The notes: generated by a model from the letters alone, not told the origin. A stretch of 64,000 nt of DNA from Stieleria sp. JC731 (GCF_020966635.1 NZ_JAJKFQ010000001.1:1550001-1614000), one strand, 5' to 3'; positions 37,727 to 46,975 are shown, counted from the first letter of the stretch. A program made the numbers and translations.

Positions 37727-38617
37727 GTGTTCTATCGAATCGAAACATCCTCCGTTCGCCAATTCTCTCGCCGTGTTTTCGGCGGTGCAGTCGCAAGTGC
37801 GCTTGCACTCGTCGCTTCCGTGGCCGTTGCTGATGTACCCGATCAACCCCAAGCGGCTGAAGCAGAGTTTTTCTCCGCTATGGATGCAGGCCAGATTGAG
37901 GTCAAGTTCATTCCTGTCAACGCGGCCAAAGCGAACGTTCTGGTTCGCAACCTGACCGATCAGCCCGTCAACCTGAAAATGCCAAGCGCCTTCGCTGGTG
38001 TTCCGATCAATCGCCAAATGGGCATGGGCGGTATGGGAGGAATGGGCGGCGGCATGGGTGGCATGGGTGGCGGCGGCATGGGCGGCGGCGGTGGCGGTCA
38101 AGCCATGGGCGGCGGCATGGGCGGCGGCGGCATGGGAGGCGGTATGGGCGGCGGCATGGGCGGCATGGGTGGTGGTATGGGCATGGGCGGTATGATGCGT
38201 ATCGCTCCCAATCGCCAACAAAAACTTGCAGTCACAACCGTTTGCCTCGAACACGGCAAGCCGGACCCAACACCGAAGATGGCCTACAAAATTGTCCCAC
38301 TGGACTTGGTCACCACCGACCAACGCGTCCATGTCCTCTGCGAAGCTTTGGGTAATCGCCAAGTCGCACAGAACACCGCTCAAGCGGCCGCATGGAACCT
38401 GATGGACAAGATGTCGTGGGAAGAATTGGCTGCAAAGAACCGAGTCGAAAGCAAGTACACCGGCAACGTGGCTTGGTTCTCTCCAATCGAACTTCGCTCG
38501 GCCATCGCAGTCGTCAACGAAGCGACTCGCATCGCAGATTCACGTAAGTCTGAATCGGCTACCGAATCGCTGTCCGAGGATTCGCAAAGCCAAGAATCAC
38601 TTAGCGAAGATAGCTGA
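37727..38617 (+). CDS. Secreted Gly/Met-rich protein of unknown function
   Basis: A 296-aa protein. The N-terminus has SRRVFGG followed by a hydrophobic stretch ending SVAVADVP, a signal peptide with a twin-arginine-like start. After a conserved-looking domain (about 45-95, including FIPVNAAKANVLVRNLTDQP), a low-complexity tract of about 60 residues (98-157) is almost entirely Gly and Met, built from GGMGG-type units. A second globular part (about 160-270) and a Ser/Glu-rich acidic tail follow. I recognise no named family. Gly-Met tracts could bind metals or form flexible surfaces, but that is speculation. The gene is flanked by its own terminator. Confidence 0.72.
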   Translation: MFYRIETSSVRQFSRRVFGGAVASALALVASVAVADVPDQPQAAEAEFFSAMDAGQIEVKFIPVNAAKANVLVRNLTDQPVNLKMPSAFAGVPINRQMGMGGMGGMGGGMGGMGGGGMGGGGGGQAMGGGMGGGGMGGGMGGGMGGMGGGMGMGGMMRIAPNRQQKLAVTTVCLEHGKPDPTPKMAYKIVPLDLVTTDQRVHVLCEALGNRQVAQNTAQAAAWNLMDKMSWEELAAKNRVESKYTGNVAWFSPIELRSAIAVVNEATRIADSRKSESATESLSEDSQSQESLSEDS

Positions 38618-38669
38618 GCACGGTTTTCGATTCAGCCGATCGGGCTGAGTCACCCAACTGAAAACATCG

Positions 38670-38704
38670 AAAACGCTGGCGAAACCTCCCGTCAGCGTTT
38701 TTTT
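38670..38704 (+). terminator. Intrinsic terminator after the Gly/Met-rich gene
   Basis: The stem AAACGCTGGC (38671-38680) pairs with GTCAGCGTTT (38691-38700) with one mismatch, followed by more T. It is 53 bp after the stop codon. Confidence 0.75.
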
Positions 38705-38958
38705 GTGGGCATTCAATGATGGCCTGGCGTTTTTAGCCTTATGACTCAACAAGATGCTTCGAGGAATCAACTTCTTGGCAGGGTCATTGGTTGCGAAACA
38801 GAGTTTCACGACCGATCTTCCGCAATCAGCGACAAAATCACGAATCCATCTGGCATGTGAATTTGTGACGGTTGTATTGAATATCTGCTGGGTGGATTGC
38901 CGATGAAGCCTAGTGGTGGACAACTAGAAGCTAGATGTGCGCATGGAGGCGCACTGCG

Positions 38959-39912
38959 ATGGTCGTATTTTCGCTCAAGCTGCTCAACAATCTTCGAAAA
39001 GCGATCGCTGATCGTCGGTTTCCAAAGCAATTGGCGGCGGGATGCGCCTTCGGCGTATTGCTGGGGATCATTCCCCACGGCAATTTGTTGGCGGTGTTGG
39101 TCTTGCTGACACTGTTGACCTTCCAAATCAATCATGCATTGATGGCTGCCGTCGCGATCGGAGTTTCCTTTGCTGCTCCTGGTTTGGACGAGTACTCACA
39201 TCAACTCGGTGAGTATCTATTGAACCATCCCCAAGGTCATCAATTCGCCGTCCAGGCATGGACTTTTCCGTTGATGCCGTGGACCGATTTAAACAATACG
39301 GTGGTTCTTGGCAGCTTTCTGATCGGCGTTGTCTCGGTGTGGCCGGTTTACAGAATCACGTTGCCATTCTTCCGCTACATCGCGCCGGTTGAAGAGGAAG
39401 AAAAGGCGACTGACGAGGCCAGCGCGTCGGACGAAAGTGCTGGCATTGATAACCCTGCTGATGGACCGTCTGCTAAAGAACTCGGTACAGGCGAAAATCA
39501 CGACGACAAAGCCGTCAATGACGATTCAGCCGCAACACATCCCGTATCGGTTCGGATCGATGATTCTCAATCGGCTTCCCGGCCGCCACGTTGGGCAAAG
39601 AAAGGCGACAAGTCTTCGACGGAGCCCCTCGATAGCGTGCTGACAACAGAAACACATTTCATCACCGAAGAAGCTGCGACCGGTTCGGCCGCGCAGCAGC
39701 GACTGGTCGAGACCGCCACGGCGGACCAGTTGCCACCCAATGAACAATTGGTTTCGGTGGAGACCAAAATCGATGTCATTCGAATGAAGGACTATCGCGA
39801 TCAAGACGATCCGAAGGGCCATGATTCGGACAAAACACCTTCCAACGATGAAGCATTGAACTATCTGCTTCAGCAACTGCGTCACTCCCAGCAAAGGAAA
39901 GCGGCAGGATGA
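38959..39912 (+). CDS. TIGR03546 family membrane protein
   Basis: About 317 aa from the Met at 38959; the longer frame from 38935 adds eight unlikely residues. The N-terminal domain (about 1-155) has three to four membrane helices, with KQLAAGCAFGVLLGIIPHGN and ALMAAVAIGVSF, the conserved core of TIGR03546. An acidic, low-complexity cytoplasmic tail of about 160 residues follows, longer than I would expect for the family. Its stop overlaps the start of the next gene by 4 bp. In gammaproteobacteria the same two families sit side by side, so the pair is probably a functional unit, but no function is known to me. Confidence 0.8.
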   Translation: MVVFSLKLLNNLRKAIADRRFPKQLAAGCAFGVLLGIIPHGNLLAVLVLLTLLTFQINHALMAAVAIGVSFAAPGLDEYSHQLGEYLLNHPQGHQFAVQAWTFPLMPWTDLNNTVVLGSFLIGVVSVWPVYRITLPFFRYIAPVEEEEKATDEASASDESAGIDNPADGPSAKELGTGENHDDKAVNDDSAATHPVSVRIDDSQSASRPPRWAKKGDKSSTEPLDSVLTTETHFITEEAATGSAAQQRLVETATADQLPPNEQLVSVETKIDVIRMKDYRDQDDPKGHDSDKTPSNDEALNYLLQQLRHSQQRKAAG

Positions 39913-41675
39913 TTCGCTGGCGTTATTTAGTTACTCGGGTACTGATCGTCTTAGCAGTCCTGGTGATCGTGCGTTTGGGCATGGGACCGGTGGCGCGATG
40001 GGCGACGATCATGGGATTGCAAACAGCCACCGGCGCAAAGGTCGAGATTGGCAGCACCCACGTGATGTTATTCCCACCGCGGGTCCGCTACGAAGACTTT
40101 CGTGTTGCCGATCCGCGTGACAACAAAGAATTGCGCGACGCATTACGTGCAGACCTTATCGAACTGGAACTTGATGGCGACGCGATGATGCATCGCCGTT
40201 TGGTTGCCAACCGTGGGCGGATCACCGGAATTCAGGTCGGTTCGTCGCGAGAAACATCGGGACACTTTGAACCCGAAGAGCCCAGCGAAGATGACATCCC
40301 GAGCCTGTCGGACGGACCCGGTGTGATGAGCCAAATGATTGGCGGCATCACTGACAAGTTGACCGATCAGGTTGAGCAAGCTGCTGATGAGCTGGAAACC
40401 GTTCGTACTAGTCAAGACATCAAGCAGCGCTACGAACGCGAGTACGATGATCTTGCGAAACGTGCGAAAGAGCTTGAAACGAAAATTCGCGAGTTCAAAA
40501 GCAATGCCAAGGCGATCGAGAACCCGTTGCGAGATTGGGATCGAATCGGCACCACCGTTAATCTGGCTGATGAGACACGCGCCGAGTTGAAATCGATCAT
40601 CGCTTCGCTCGAGACTTTGCCGCAGCGATTTCAATCTGACCTGGCGAAGTTGGAACTGGCTAAGCAAGCTGATTTGAAGCGAATCGATCAGTTCGTTCCC
40701 GGCGACCTATCACAATCACAAAACGCCGGTATCGATTTGGTCAGTCATGCTGTTCGAGACCAGATCACAACCATCAAGCAGTACTGGGAAAACGGCCGGA
40801 CAATCGCCAACTATACGGTCGTCGCGCCTGAAAACGAACGAGCCCGAGGTGTGGATATCGATCTGTTAGGCCAGACACGCAAGCCAGATATTCTGGTGCG
40901 AAGCTGCGAGATCCAAGGCCTAATGCGTGCCGGTGGCGAGTCCTATTCGCTGACCGGGACGGTCGAGAATATGACGCCTTCGCCAACACTGCTCGATGAA
41001 CCTTTGCGTGCTGAACTGCAACTGAACGGACCTCAGACTGTCAAAGTTGGCTACGTTCGCGACCGTCGCAGTGGTAGCGACGTCGATCGCTTGACCATCC
41101 ATTGGCCTGAGTCTGAAGCCCCAACAATGCGGATGGGAGACGACAAAGACGCGGTCGTTTCGATCAATGGTGGACGACGCGAAATTTGGGTTCAGATGCG
41201 TAGCGAAGGTGATCAAGTCCATGGCATCCTGGCGTGTAAGCAAACGGGCGTCAAACTTGGCTTGGACGTCGATTCCAAATACGAAACCCTTGCCGCAACC
41301 GATGCACTTCGCCAAAGCTTGTCCGATGTGGATATGATCACGATCAAGGCAGAGTTCGAAGGAACCTGGGACCATCTCGCAATGAAGATGGATACCAACC
41401 TAGGCGACATCTTGAAGAACGCTGCTAGCGATGCAATCGCAAAACAAGTGGAAGCGACCAAAGCCAAGATGGTTGCCAAAGCAGACAAAGCCTTGCTTGA
41501 TCAACAGCAGCAACTGACAACTTGGTTCGCAACGAAGAGTGCAAGTTCACAGCAGCTTGTTGCGAAGGCTGATCAGTTGTTAGCCGACCTTGGAAAAGAT
41601 GTCTTAGGTGGTGTTGATTCTTCTGAGGTGACGATCGGTCGGCTGAACGATCTCTTGAGAAGCCGCCTTCGCTGA
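39909..41675 (+). CDS. TIGR03545 family protein (AsmA-like)
   Basis: A 588-aa protein with one N-terminal membrane anchor (about 7-22) and a long extracytoplasmic part. Residues 40-110 resemble the start of AsmA-like proteins (VEIGSTHVMLFPPRVRYEDF). A coiled-coil region (about 150-290, LAKRAKELETKIREFKSNAK) and a beta-rich second half follow. It overlaps the TIGR03546 gene by 4 bp (ATGA). AsmA-like proteins act in lipid transport across the envelope, so this pair may do so as well, though that is inference. Confidence 0.8.
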   Translation: MIRWRYLVTRVLIVLAVLVIVRLGMGPVARWATIMGLQTATGAKVEIGSTHVMLFPPRVRYEDFRVADPRDNKELRDALRADLIELELDGDAMMHRRLVANRGRITGIQVGSSRETSGHFEPEEPSEDDIPSLSDGPGVMSQMIGGITDKLTDQVEQAADELETVRTSQDIKQRYEREYDDLAKRAKELETKIREFKSNAKAIENPLRDWDRIGTTVNLADETRAELKSIIASLETLPQRFQSDLAKLELAKQADLKRIDQFVPGDLSQSQNAGIDLVSHAVRDQITTIKQYWENGRTIANYTVVAPENERARGVDIDLLGQTRKPDILVRSCEIQGLMRAGGESYSLTGTVENMTPSPTLLDEPLRAELQLNGPQTVKVGYVRDRRSGSDVDRLTIHWPESEAPTMRMGDDKDAVVSINGGRREIWVQMRSEGDQVHGILACKQTGVKLGLDVDSKYETLAATDALRQSLSDVDMITIKAEFEGTWDHLAMKMDTNLGDILKNAASDAIAKQVEATKAKMVAKADKALLDQQQQLTTWFATKSASSQQLVAKADQLLADLGKDVLGGVDSSEVTIGRLNDLLRSRLR

Positions 41676-41691
41676 TCACTTCACCCTCGCA

Positions 41692-42351
41692 GTGATAGAC
41701 ACCGTGGATGAAATCGTCTTCTGGCAGGGATCACTTTCGGAAAACTCGATCGAGATTGATCGAGTTTGGGGGAACGCAACGACGGTAGGTTTGTTCGCAA
41801 GCCCCGATGCTGATGGGTCGCAATGGTCGCATCCGGCTGACAAGTATCTGTCGAGCGATTCAGCGGTGATGATGGATCGTTATCGTTTTCTGAAACAGTG
41901 TCGTTTGGCTCCCTCGAATGACAGCCCGCAAACATTTCAGCAAAACTATCCGTTGGCGACGCCTTCGTATTCGATCGATGTGTCCGAATCGCTCTGCGTA
42001 TCGCCACACTTCGGTGGGCCGTTGCAGGTTGATGAAATGCCGGAACACGAGACTAATCTGCAATCGATCAATGGTTGTTTTGTGGTCCTTCAGGAACAGC
42101 CCGTTATCGAAAAGACTCGGTCGGTACTACACAAGCTGAATAACGAACTGTCCGTCGCATCGATGGGAGTCCAAGTTCTCTCGCTATTGATTGGCCGTGA
42201 ACGACTGGTGCAGGAGGAGAAGATCCGATCCTCGTGTGACAGTATTCTTGCCGCGATTGAGCGCGTCGCTGCTCAAATAACCGATTCCCTAAAGACGCTA
42301 CCAAAGCGTGCAACCGAACAGGGGAAGACGGACCCCCAAGAAAAAAACTAA
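41692..42351 (+). CDS. Orphan histidine-kinase phosphoacceptor (HisKA/DHp-like) protein
   Basis: A 219-aa protein read from GTG at 41692, or shorter from an ATG at 41869. The C-terminal part (about 138-200) looks like a dimerisation/phosphoacceptor helical hairpin: RSVLHKLNNELSVASMGVQV with His147 in the H-box, then a second helix IRSSCDSILAAIERVAAQI. No ATP-binding (HATPase) domain follows, since the gene ends at residue 219. The N-terminal 130 residues have no known domain. It lies 16 bp after TIGR03545 and before a response-regulator gene, so a phosphotransfer role is possible. Assignment rests on the H-box only. Confidence 0.6.
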   Translation: MIDTVDEIVFWQGSLSENSIEIDRVWGNATTVGLFASPDADGSQWSHPADKYLSSDSAVMMDRYRFLKQCRLAPSNDSPQTFQQNYPLATPSYSIDVSESLCVSPHFGGPLQVDEMPEHETNLQSINGCFVVLQEQPVIEKTRSVLHKLNNELSVASMGVQVLSLLIGRERLVQEEKIRSSCDSILAAIERVAAQITDSLKTLPKRATEQGKTDPQEKN

Positions 42352-42765
42352 AGAAAAGTTTTGCTCAAACGCCGATCGTAGTTGGCTAGCGATTGCTACG
42401 TAACATAGAATCACTATGGGTGTACAGGAGAATCGGAACCGCAAACCCGGTGTTTTTGTGGCAATGATTACCTGTAGGTAGCGTCGGATCGCTACAACAC
42501 TCGGGGCGGATGGTCGTTGGGCAACAATGTTGAACAGCGAACCAGAGATTTGGAACTTGCTTGGATCGTTCCCGATGGTGATGTTTGTCAGCCATCCGAA
42601 CGAAGTCGAACTTGGTTCAGGCCAAAACTGGCAATTCAGAGCGGCTTTGGTGACATTTACAAGTTAAAACCGAGCGAGTTCTAAAAACAGTTGGGATGGT
42701 GTAGTGCACAGTGAAGTGTGCTCTCCAATAGACTTGTTTTGACCTCCGCGGACCTCACAGCCTAC
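42352..42765. other. Spacer of 414 bp
   Basis: Spacer between the orphan HisKA-like gene and the response-regulator gene. No gene, terminator or strong repeat seen. Confidence 0.5.
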
Positions 42766-43419
42766 ATGGCCTCTTCACTAACTGCGCCGGTGAACGAATT
42801 CATCGAAACGACCGAACGTAAATCGCTGTACATCGTCGATGACGAGCGAGAATTTCTATCCAGTCTCGCGATGTCGTTGCGAGAATTTGGGTATCAGCCC
42901 GTTACCTTCGATCATCCAAAGTATCTGTTGGATGTCGTTAAACCGGACGAGGTGGGCTGTGTAATCAGCGACCTCCGAATGCCGGAGATGGGAGGCGTCG
43001 AGTTGATTCGGCGTTTAACCGGTCGAGGGTCGTGCCTTTCCGTCATTTTGCTGACCGCTTTTGCCGATGTCGCAACCGCTGTTGATGCGATGAAGCTCGG
43101 TGCCGTCAGTGTGGTGGAAAAGCCGTTCCACTTGCAGCGCCTTGCTGATGAAATCGAATTGGCGATGCAACGTTCTGAAGACGATCAGCATCGAGCATCG
43201 AAAATCGCCGAGGCGGAAGAATTGCTCAATAAGCTGACGAACGAAGAGGCAGCGGTTCTGGATCTTGCCACCAAAGGCTATCCGAACCGAGAGATCTCGC
43301 GCCAGTTGGATATCAGCCCACGAACCGTTGATCGTCGTCGTCAATCAGCATTGCGAAAGCTGAATGCCGATTCGGTTGCGGACTTCGCGGTTCTGCGAAC
43401 GCGGCTGGATTCAAAGTAG
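42766..43419 (+). CDS. FixJ/NarL-type response regulator
   Basis: Two-domain transcription regulator, 217 aa from the ATG at 42766; the open frame begins 16 codons earlier at a GTG. The receiver domain (about 20-135) has Asp25-Asp26, phosphoacceptor Asp69 in SDLRMPEMGG, Thr97 and Lys119, all conserved. The FixJ-type LuxR helix-turn-helix (about 155-212) contains LTNEEAAVLDLATKGYPNRE and PRTVDRRRQSALRKL. No complete kinase adjoins it. The preceding gene for an orphan HisKA-like protein is the likely partner, inferred from position. Confidence 0.93.
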   Translation: MASSLTAPVNEFIETTERKSLYIVDDEREFLSSLAMSLREFGYQPVTFDHPKYLLDVVKPDEVGCVISDLRMPEMGGVELIRRLTGRGSCLSVILLTAFADVATAVDAMKLGAVSVVEKPFHLQRLADEIELAMQRSEDDQHRASKIAEAEELLNKLTNEEAAVLDLATKGYPNREISRQLDISPRTVDRRRQSALRKLNADSVADFAVLRTRLDSK

Positions 43420-43430
43420 TCGCGTCAAAC

Positions 43431-45149
43431 TTATTTTTCGATGACGCAGTTTTCTAAAACAACTGCGTCCATCTCGGTGTTTTGGAAACATCGCAGGGCG
43501 TCTTCGGGTGAGCCGACAATCGGTTCACCACGCACGTTAAAGCTTGTGTTGATCAGCACCGGGCAACCGGTTGTTTGATGGAATGTCTTTAGCAGCTTTG
43601 CGAAGCTGGGGTTGTCGACATCGTTGACCGTTTGAACCCGTGCACTGCCGTCCACATGTGTTGTCGCAGGCAATGAATCTGTTTTCACATTGCAAACCAT
43701 CAGCATGTAGGGGCTGGTGGTATCTTCCGAAAGATCAAAGAAGCGGTGTGCCTCGCTTGCCAAAACTGCTGGGGCAAAGGGGCGAAACGATTCGCGAAAT
43801 TTGATTTTCATATTCATGGTCGACTGCATCTCGGCAACTCGAGGGTCGCCAAGGATGCTTCGGTTGCCCAGTGCCCGCGGTCCAAACTCCGCACGCCCGG
43901 CGAATCGTCCAACGACTTTTCCTTCGGCCAACAGTTTAGCAATGTGGTGATGGAGCAGATCTTCGTCATCAAATTGCCGAAACGCTTGTCCCCTGCCCTG
44001 CAGCAGCTCGGCGATCGATTTCGCGGAATAGCTCGGCCCCAGCAGGCTTCCGTTTTGAAAATCAACTCCGGTGCTGGATGGTTCGTACGGTCGGGCTTTT
44101 TTCAGCAGTTGGTGCCAGATCAGAAACGCAACGCCGAGTGCACCGCCCGCGTCCCCAGCAGCAGGTTGAACCCATATCTTTTCAAATGGGCTTTCCCGAA
44201 GCAGTCGCCCGTTGGCTACGCAATTCAGCGCAACACCGCCTGCCATGCAAAGTTTGTCGAGCCCAGTGATGCGATGGAGTTCCGTCGCTGCTTTTAGCAC
44301 GATTTCCTCGGTGACAGTTTGGATCGATGCAGCCAGATCCTTGTCCAGTGCCTCGATTTGCGAATCGCGTTCCCGGGGGCCGCGTCCGAGCAGTCGGTGA
44401 AGCTTCGGTGTCGTCATCCGAAGCGTTTGGCAGAACCCAAAGTAGTCGAGGTTAAGCCGAAAGGATCCGTCATCATGGATCTTGACCAACCGGTCTTTGA
44501 TGAGATCGACATATCGAGGCTGACCATACGGCGCAAGCCCCATCAATTTGTATTCACCTGAGTTCACGCGAAATCCGCAATAGTGGGTAAATGCTGAATA
44601 CAGCAGTCCCAGCGAGTGAGGAAAACGCGTTTGCTGAATCAATTTGATCTGATCATGGCGACCGATTCCCATTGTCGAAGTGCTCCATTCGCCGACTCCA
44701 TCCATCGTCAGGATCGCGGCCTGATCAAAAGGCGATGGGTAGAACGCACTTGCCGCATGTGCTTCGTGATGCGAGCAAAAGACGATACGGCGACGATACT
44801 TTCGATTCAGCCCCTGCTTGATCAATCGCCGGATTCGCAGTTTTTCTGCGATCCAATTCGGCATCGCTTTGCGAAATGAAACGAAGCCTACGGGGGCATA
44901 TGACAAGTATGTCTCTAGCAGCCGATCGAACTTCAGCAACGGTTTTTCATAGAACCCGACGAAGTCGATTTGCTCTTCGGTTAAGCCTGCCTCTTCAAGA
45001 CAATATTTGATCGCGCATGTGGGGAACCCTTCGTCATGCTTTATGCGTGAGAAGCGTTCTTCTTGCGCCGCGGCAATGATCCGTCCGTCAGCAATCAGTG
45101 CTGCAGCGGAGTCGTGAAAGAAAGCGGATAGGCCTAGGATGGCGGTCAT
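43431..45149 (-). CDS. Carbamoyltransferase (NodU/TobZ family)
   Basis: Transfers a carbamoyl group from carbamoyl-phosphate via carbamoyl-AMP to an unknown substrate, 572 aa. The N-terminal Kae1/YrdC-related domain has the metal ligands in CSHHEAHAASAF (His127, His128, His131) and Asp150 in TMDGVGEWS. The C-terminal domain contains GRAEFGPRALGNRSIL and FNVRGEPI, typical of the family. Its ATG overlaps the mfnE stop by 4 bp, so the gene is translationally coupled to the methanofuran genes. Family members carbamoylate antibiotics, Nod factors and nucleotide-linked sugars. The substrate here is unknown. Confidence 0.93.
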   Translation of the reverse strand: MTAILGLSAFFHDSAAALIADGRIIAAAQEERFSRIKHDEGFPTCAIKYCLEEAGLTEEQIDFVGFYEKPLLKFDRLLETYLSYAPVGFVSFRKAMPNWIAEKLRIRRLIKQGLNRKYRRRIVFCSHHEAHAASAFYPSPFDQAAILTMDGVGEWSTSTMGIGRHDQIKLIQQTRFPHSLGLLYSAFTHYCGFRVNSGEYKLMGLAPYGQPRYVDLIKDRLVKIHDDGSFRLNLDYFGFCQTLRMTTPKLHRLLGRGPRERDSQIEALDKDLAASIQTVTEEIVLKAATELHRITGLDKLCMAGGVALNCVANGRLLRESPFEKIWVQPAAGDAGGALGVAFLIWHQLLKKARPYEPSSTGVDFQNGSLLGPSYSAKSIAELLQGRGQAFRQFDDEDLLHHHIAKLLAEGKVVGRFAGRAEFGPRALGNRSILGDPRVAEMQSTMNMKIKFRESFRPFAPAVLASEAHRFFDLSEDTTSPYMLMVCNVKTDSLPATTHVDGSARVQTVNDVDNPSFAKLLKTFHQTTGCPVLINTSFNVRGEPIVGSPEDALRCFQNTEMDAVVLENCVIEK

Positions 45150-45739
45150 TGTTTGATCTGCGCAGCCAAGTTGATAATCCGCATTTTGGGTAGGCCGTCG
45201 GCGATCATTGGCAAGGCCTCGTCAATGATGCCTCGCTTGGCCAATTCTGCAACGGATAAGGCTCCATCTGCATCGCAGGATTTCAGCAACACGAACTCTT
45301 CGGCCATCAGCAGTTTGGCAAGATAGCCAGCGATCGCATCAGTTGTCGTACGCCAGTCTTCAGGAAGATTAGCATCGACACCTTGATGGTAAAAGCTATC
45401 CACGCGAACGATCATATTGGCGCAAGAGTGAGGTCGGCCTTTTTGAGCGGCAAATTCTTCCTGAGTTTGAATTGGATCAAAGCTCGGAAGTCTATCGGCA
45501 AGCCAGTGATGTGTTGACTTCAATAGATCAACACAGTGCCAATGGATCCAATCTGGCGGCAAGTTGTGAAGGGCATCAAGTTCACGGATCGCTTCGATGA
45601 GATTACCGCCGCCGACGATAAGGTAATCGTCTGCGGGTGACTGAAGGCTGTGCCATCGACAGAAGCCCTCGATCAAATTCGGCTGTAGCAGCAGGCTTCC
45701 ACCGATCTTTATGACGCGTCGCACACCTGTTGCTCCCAC
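45146..45739 (-). CDS. mfnE: Amino-acid-kinase-family protein, MfnE-like (methanofuran biosynthesis)
   Basis: A 197-aa kinase-like protein starting VIKIGGSLL, with IVGGGNLIEAI as a second phosphate-binding loop and TTDAIAGYLAKLL and VLLKSCDADGA near the nucleotide site. Methanogen MfnE phosphorylates the aminomethylfuran phosphate intermediate. Identity is supported by its neighbours: an MfnF-like gene directly upstream (31 bp overlap if this ATG is used; a GTG at 45724 would reduce it) and an MfnD-like ligase. Sequence alone would allow another amino-acid kinase. Confidence 0.8.
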   Translation of the reverse strand: MGATGVRRVIKIGGSLLLQPNLIEGFCRWHSLQSPADDYLIVGGGNLIEAIRELDALHNLPPDWIHWHCVDLLKSTHHWLADRLPSFDPIQTQEEFAAQKGRPHSCANMIVRVDSFYHQGVDANLPEDWRTTTDAIAGYLAKLLMAEEFVLLKSCDADGALSVAELAKRGIIDEALPMIADGLPKMRIINLAAQIKQ

Positions 45740-46764
45740 AGACGAGTCAACGCGATAGCCGTTGCACAGCGAGATTGTTCAGGGCCCAAATGATCGGAAA
45801 GTAGCGAAGCAGATTCTAGCAGCGACTTTGGGACCAGATCGTCGGCATGACCCGAGACAATTACATTAATTGCATGTCCATCGTCAGATCGTTCTTGAAC
45901 GCCATGCATGTCGTATTGAGCGAACAGTTTTCTGATCCCTTGGTCAATCAATTCGGTTGCGGCATTAAAGACTTGTGCTGCCAAATTTGCTGCGTCGTTC
46001 AATGAAACTTCGCGATGTCCAAGTCCAATCATTCGTGCGATTCGGTTGGCCGCGTGGAATAAATCTCGTGGCTTGCCGTCGGCGGTTTCGCAAGACCTCG
46101 ATTCCTTTGTCAGTCCCAACAATAATCGGACATCGTCCATCGTGCTAAAAACTTCTCGCATGATGGGCACTTGGCGGTTCCTGAATGTCAATTCGTTGAC
46201 GATCGAACTGACTGGTGTTCGCTGACCACCGACATAGACCAACGAACCTTCACAAAGACGATCAAAATCCGTTCGGGCTCCCGTGGCAACCTGTCCATTG
46301 ATGATCGGAATCAAGTCAGTTGTGGTGCTTCCGATATCGATCAAAAGTCCTGTTCGTCCGGAAGGGAGATAGCTAGACGCATGGCTTGCCAAAGCGTGCC
46401 AGTTCGCGGCTGCGATCCGATCGGTTTGATCGCTGAAGGTTTGGTCGGTATACCATCCTCCGCCAACACCATAGATTTGCAGACCGACGCCGGAACGTTG
46501 AGCGGCCAGTTGCGTTTGGCCGACGATATGTTTGACACCGACTTCACGATCTAAAAAGCAATCTGCCAGTTCGCCTGTCATGGTGACAACGACCATCTGA
46601 TGCGGTGGCAATATCGCCAGATCGTTGATCAATTGCGTTGCCAAGCAATCGCTTTTTCGCCACAGCGGAAAATCGACTGCGAGCGTGACACCACTGCTGT
46701 GTGCGTACTTTAGATTCGCGCCCCCGATATCAATCCCGACGACAGGCGAATAGGTTGAACACAT
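45709..46764 (-). CDS. mfnF: MfnF-like protein (H4MPT-linked C1 transfer / methanofuran synthesis, hydantoinase fold)
   Basis: About 351 aa from the Met at 46764, where the ATPase-like domain begins (VVGIDIGGANLKYAH). Upstream Mets, up to 46851, add an unlikely Ser/Thr-rich tail. A second phosphate loop, GLLIDIGSTTTDLIPI, marks the hydantoinase/oxoprolinase-type ASKHA fold. It belongs to the family annotated as H4MPT-linked C1 transfer pathway protein, and in methanogens MfnF joins the furan and tyramine parts of methanofuran. Its presence suggests the organism makes a methanofuran-type cofactor for formaldehyde oxidation, as known in planctomycetes and methylotrophs. Confidence 0.87.
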   Translation of the reverse strand: MCSTYSPVVGIDIGGANLKYAHSSGVTLAVDFPLWRKSDCLATQLINDLAILPPHQMVVVTMTGELADCFLDREVGVKHIVGQTQLAAQRSGVGLQIYGVGGGWYTDQTFSDQTDRIAAANWHALASHASSYLPSGRTGLLIDIGSTTTDLIPIINGQVATGARTDFDRLCEGSLVYVGGQRTPVSSIVNELTFRNRQVPIMREVFSTMDDVRLLLGLTKESRSCETADGKPRDLFHAANRIARMIGLGHREVSLNDAANLAAQVFNAATELIDQGIRKLFAQYDMHGVQERSDDGHAINVIVSGHADDLVPKSLLESASLLSDHLGPEQSRCATAIALTRLWEQQVCDAS

Positions 46765-46896
46765 CGATGAATTCATGAAGGCCGAACCATTGCTTGTCGG
46801 GTCGCTGCTCGTTGTGACCCTGCTCGTTGGGGCGATTCGCGTTGGGACCATTGCCCGTTTGAGCCATGACCCAAGGGCGACCTGTTGGTTTTGTGG

Positions 46897-46975
46897 TTTG
46901 ATCTCTCACGAGTCGACTTACACTCCACAATACAAGCGGGAAAGACCGCTACTCTTGCGGAGTGAAGGGCGACAC
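46897..46975 (-). repeat. Dispersed intergenic repeat, copy C (inverted)
   Basis: Read on the minus strand it starts GTGTCGCCCTTCACTCCG and ends GTGAGAGATCAAA, both ends shared with copy B. It lies in the spacer between mfnD and mfnF. Confidence 0.65.

Noticed and set aside
37691-38383. A 230-aa His/Ala-rich frame antisense to the Gly/Met-rich gene
   Set aside because: The repeat GGCATGGGC reads as His-Ala on the opposite strand; the plus-strand gene has a signal peptide and terminator.
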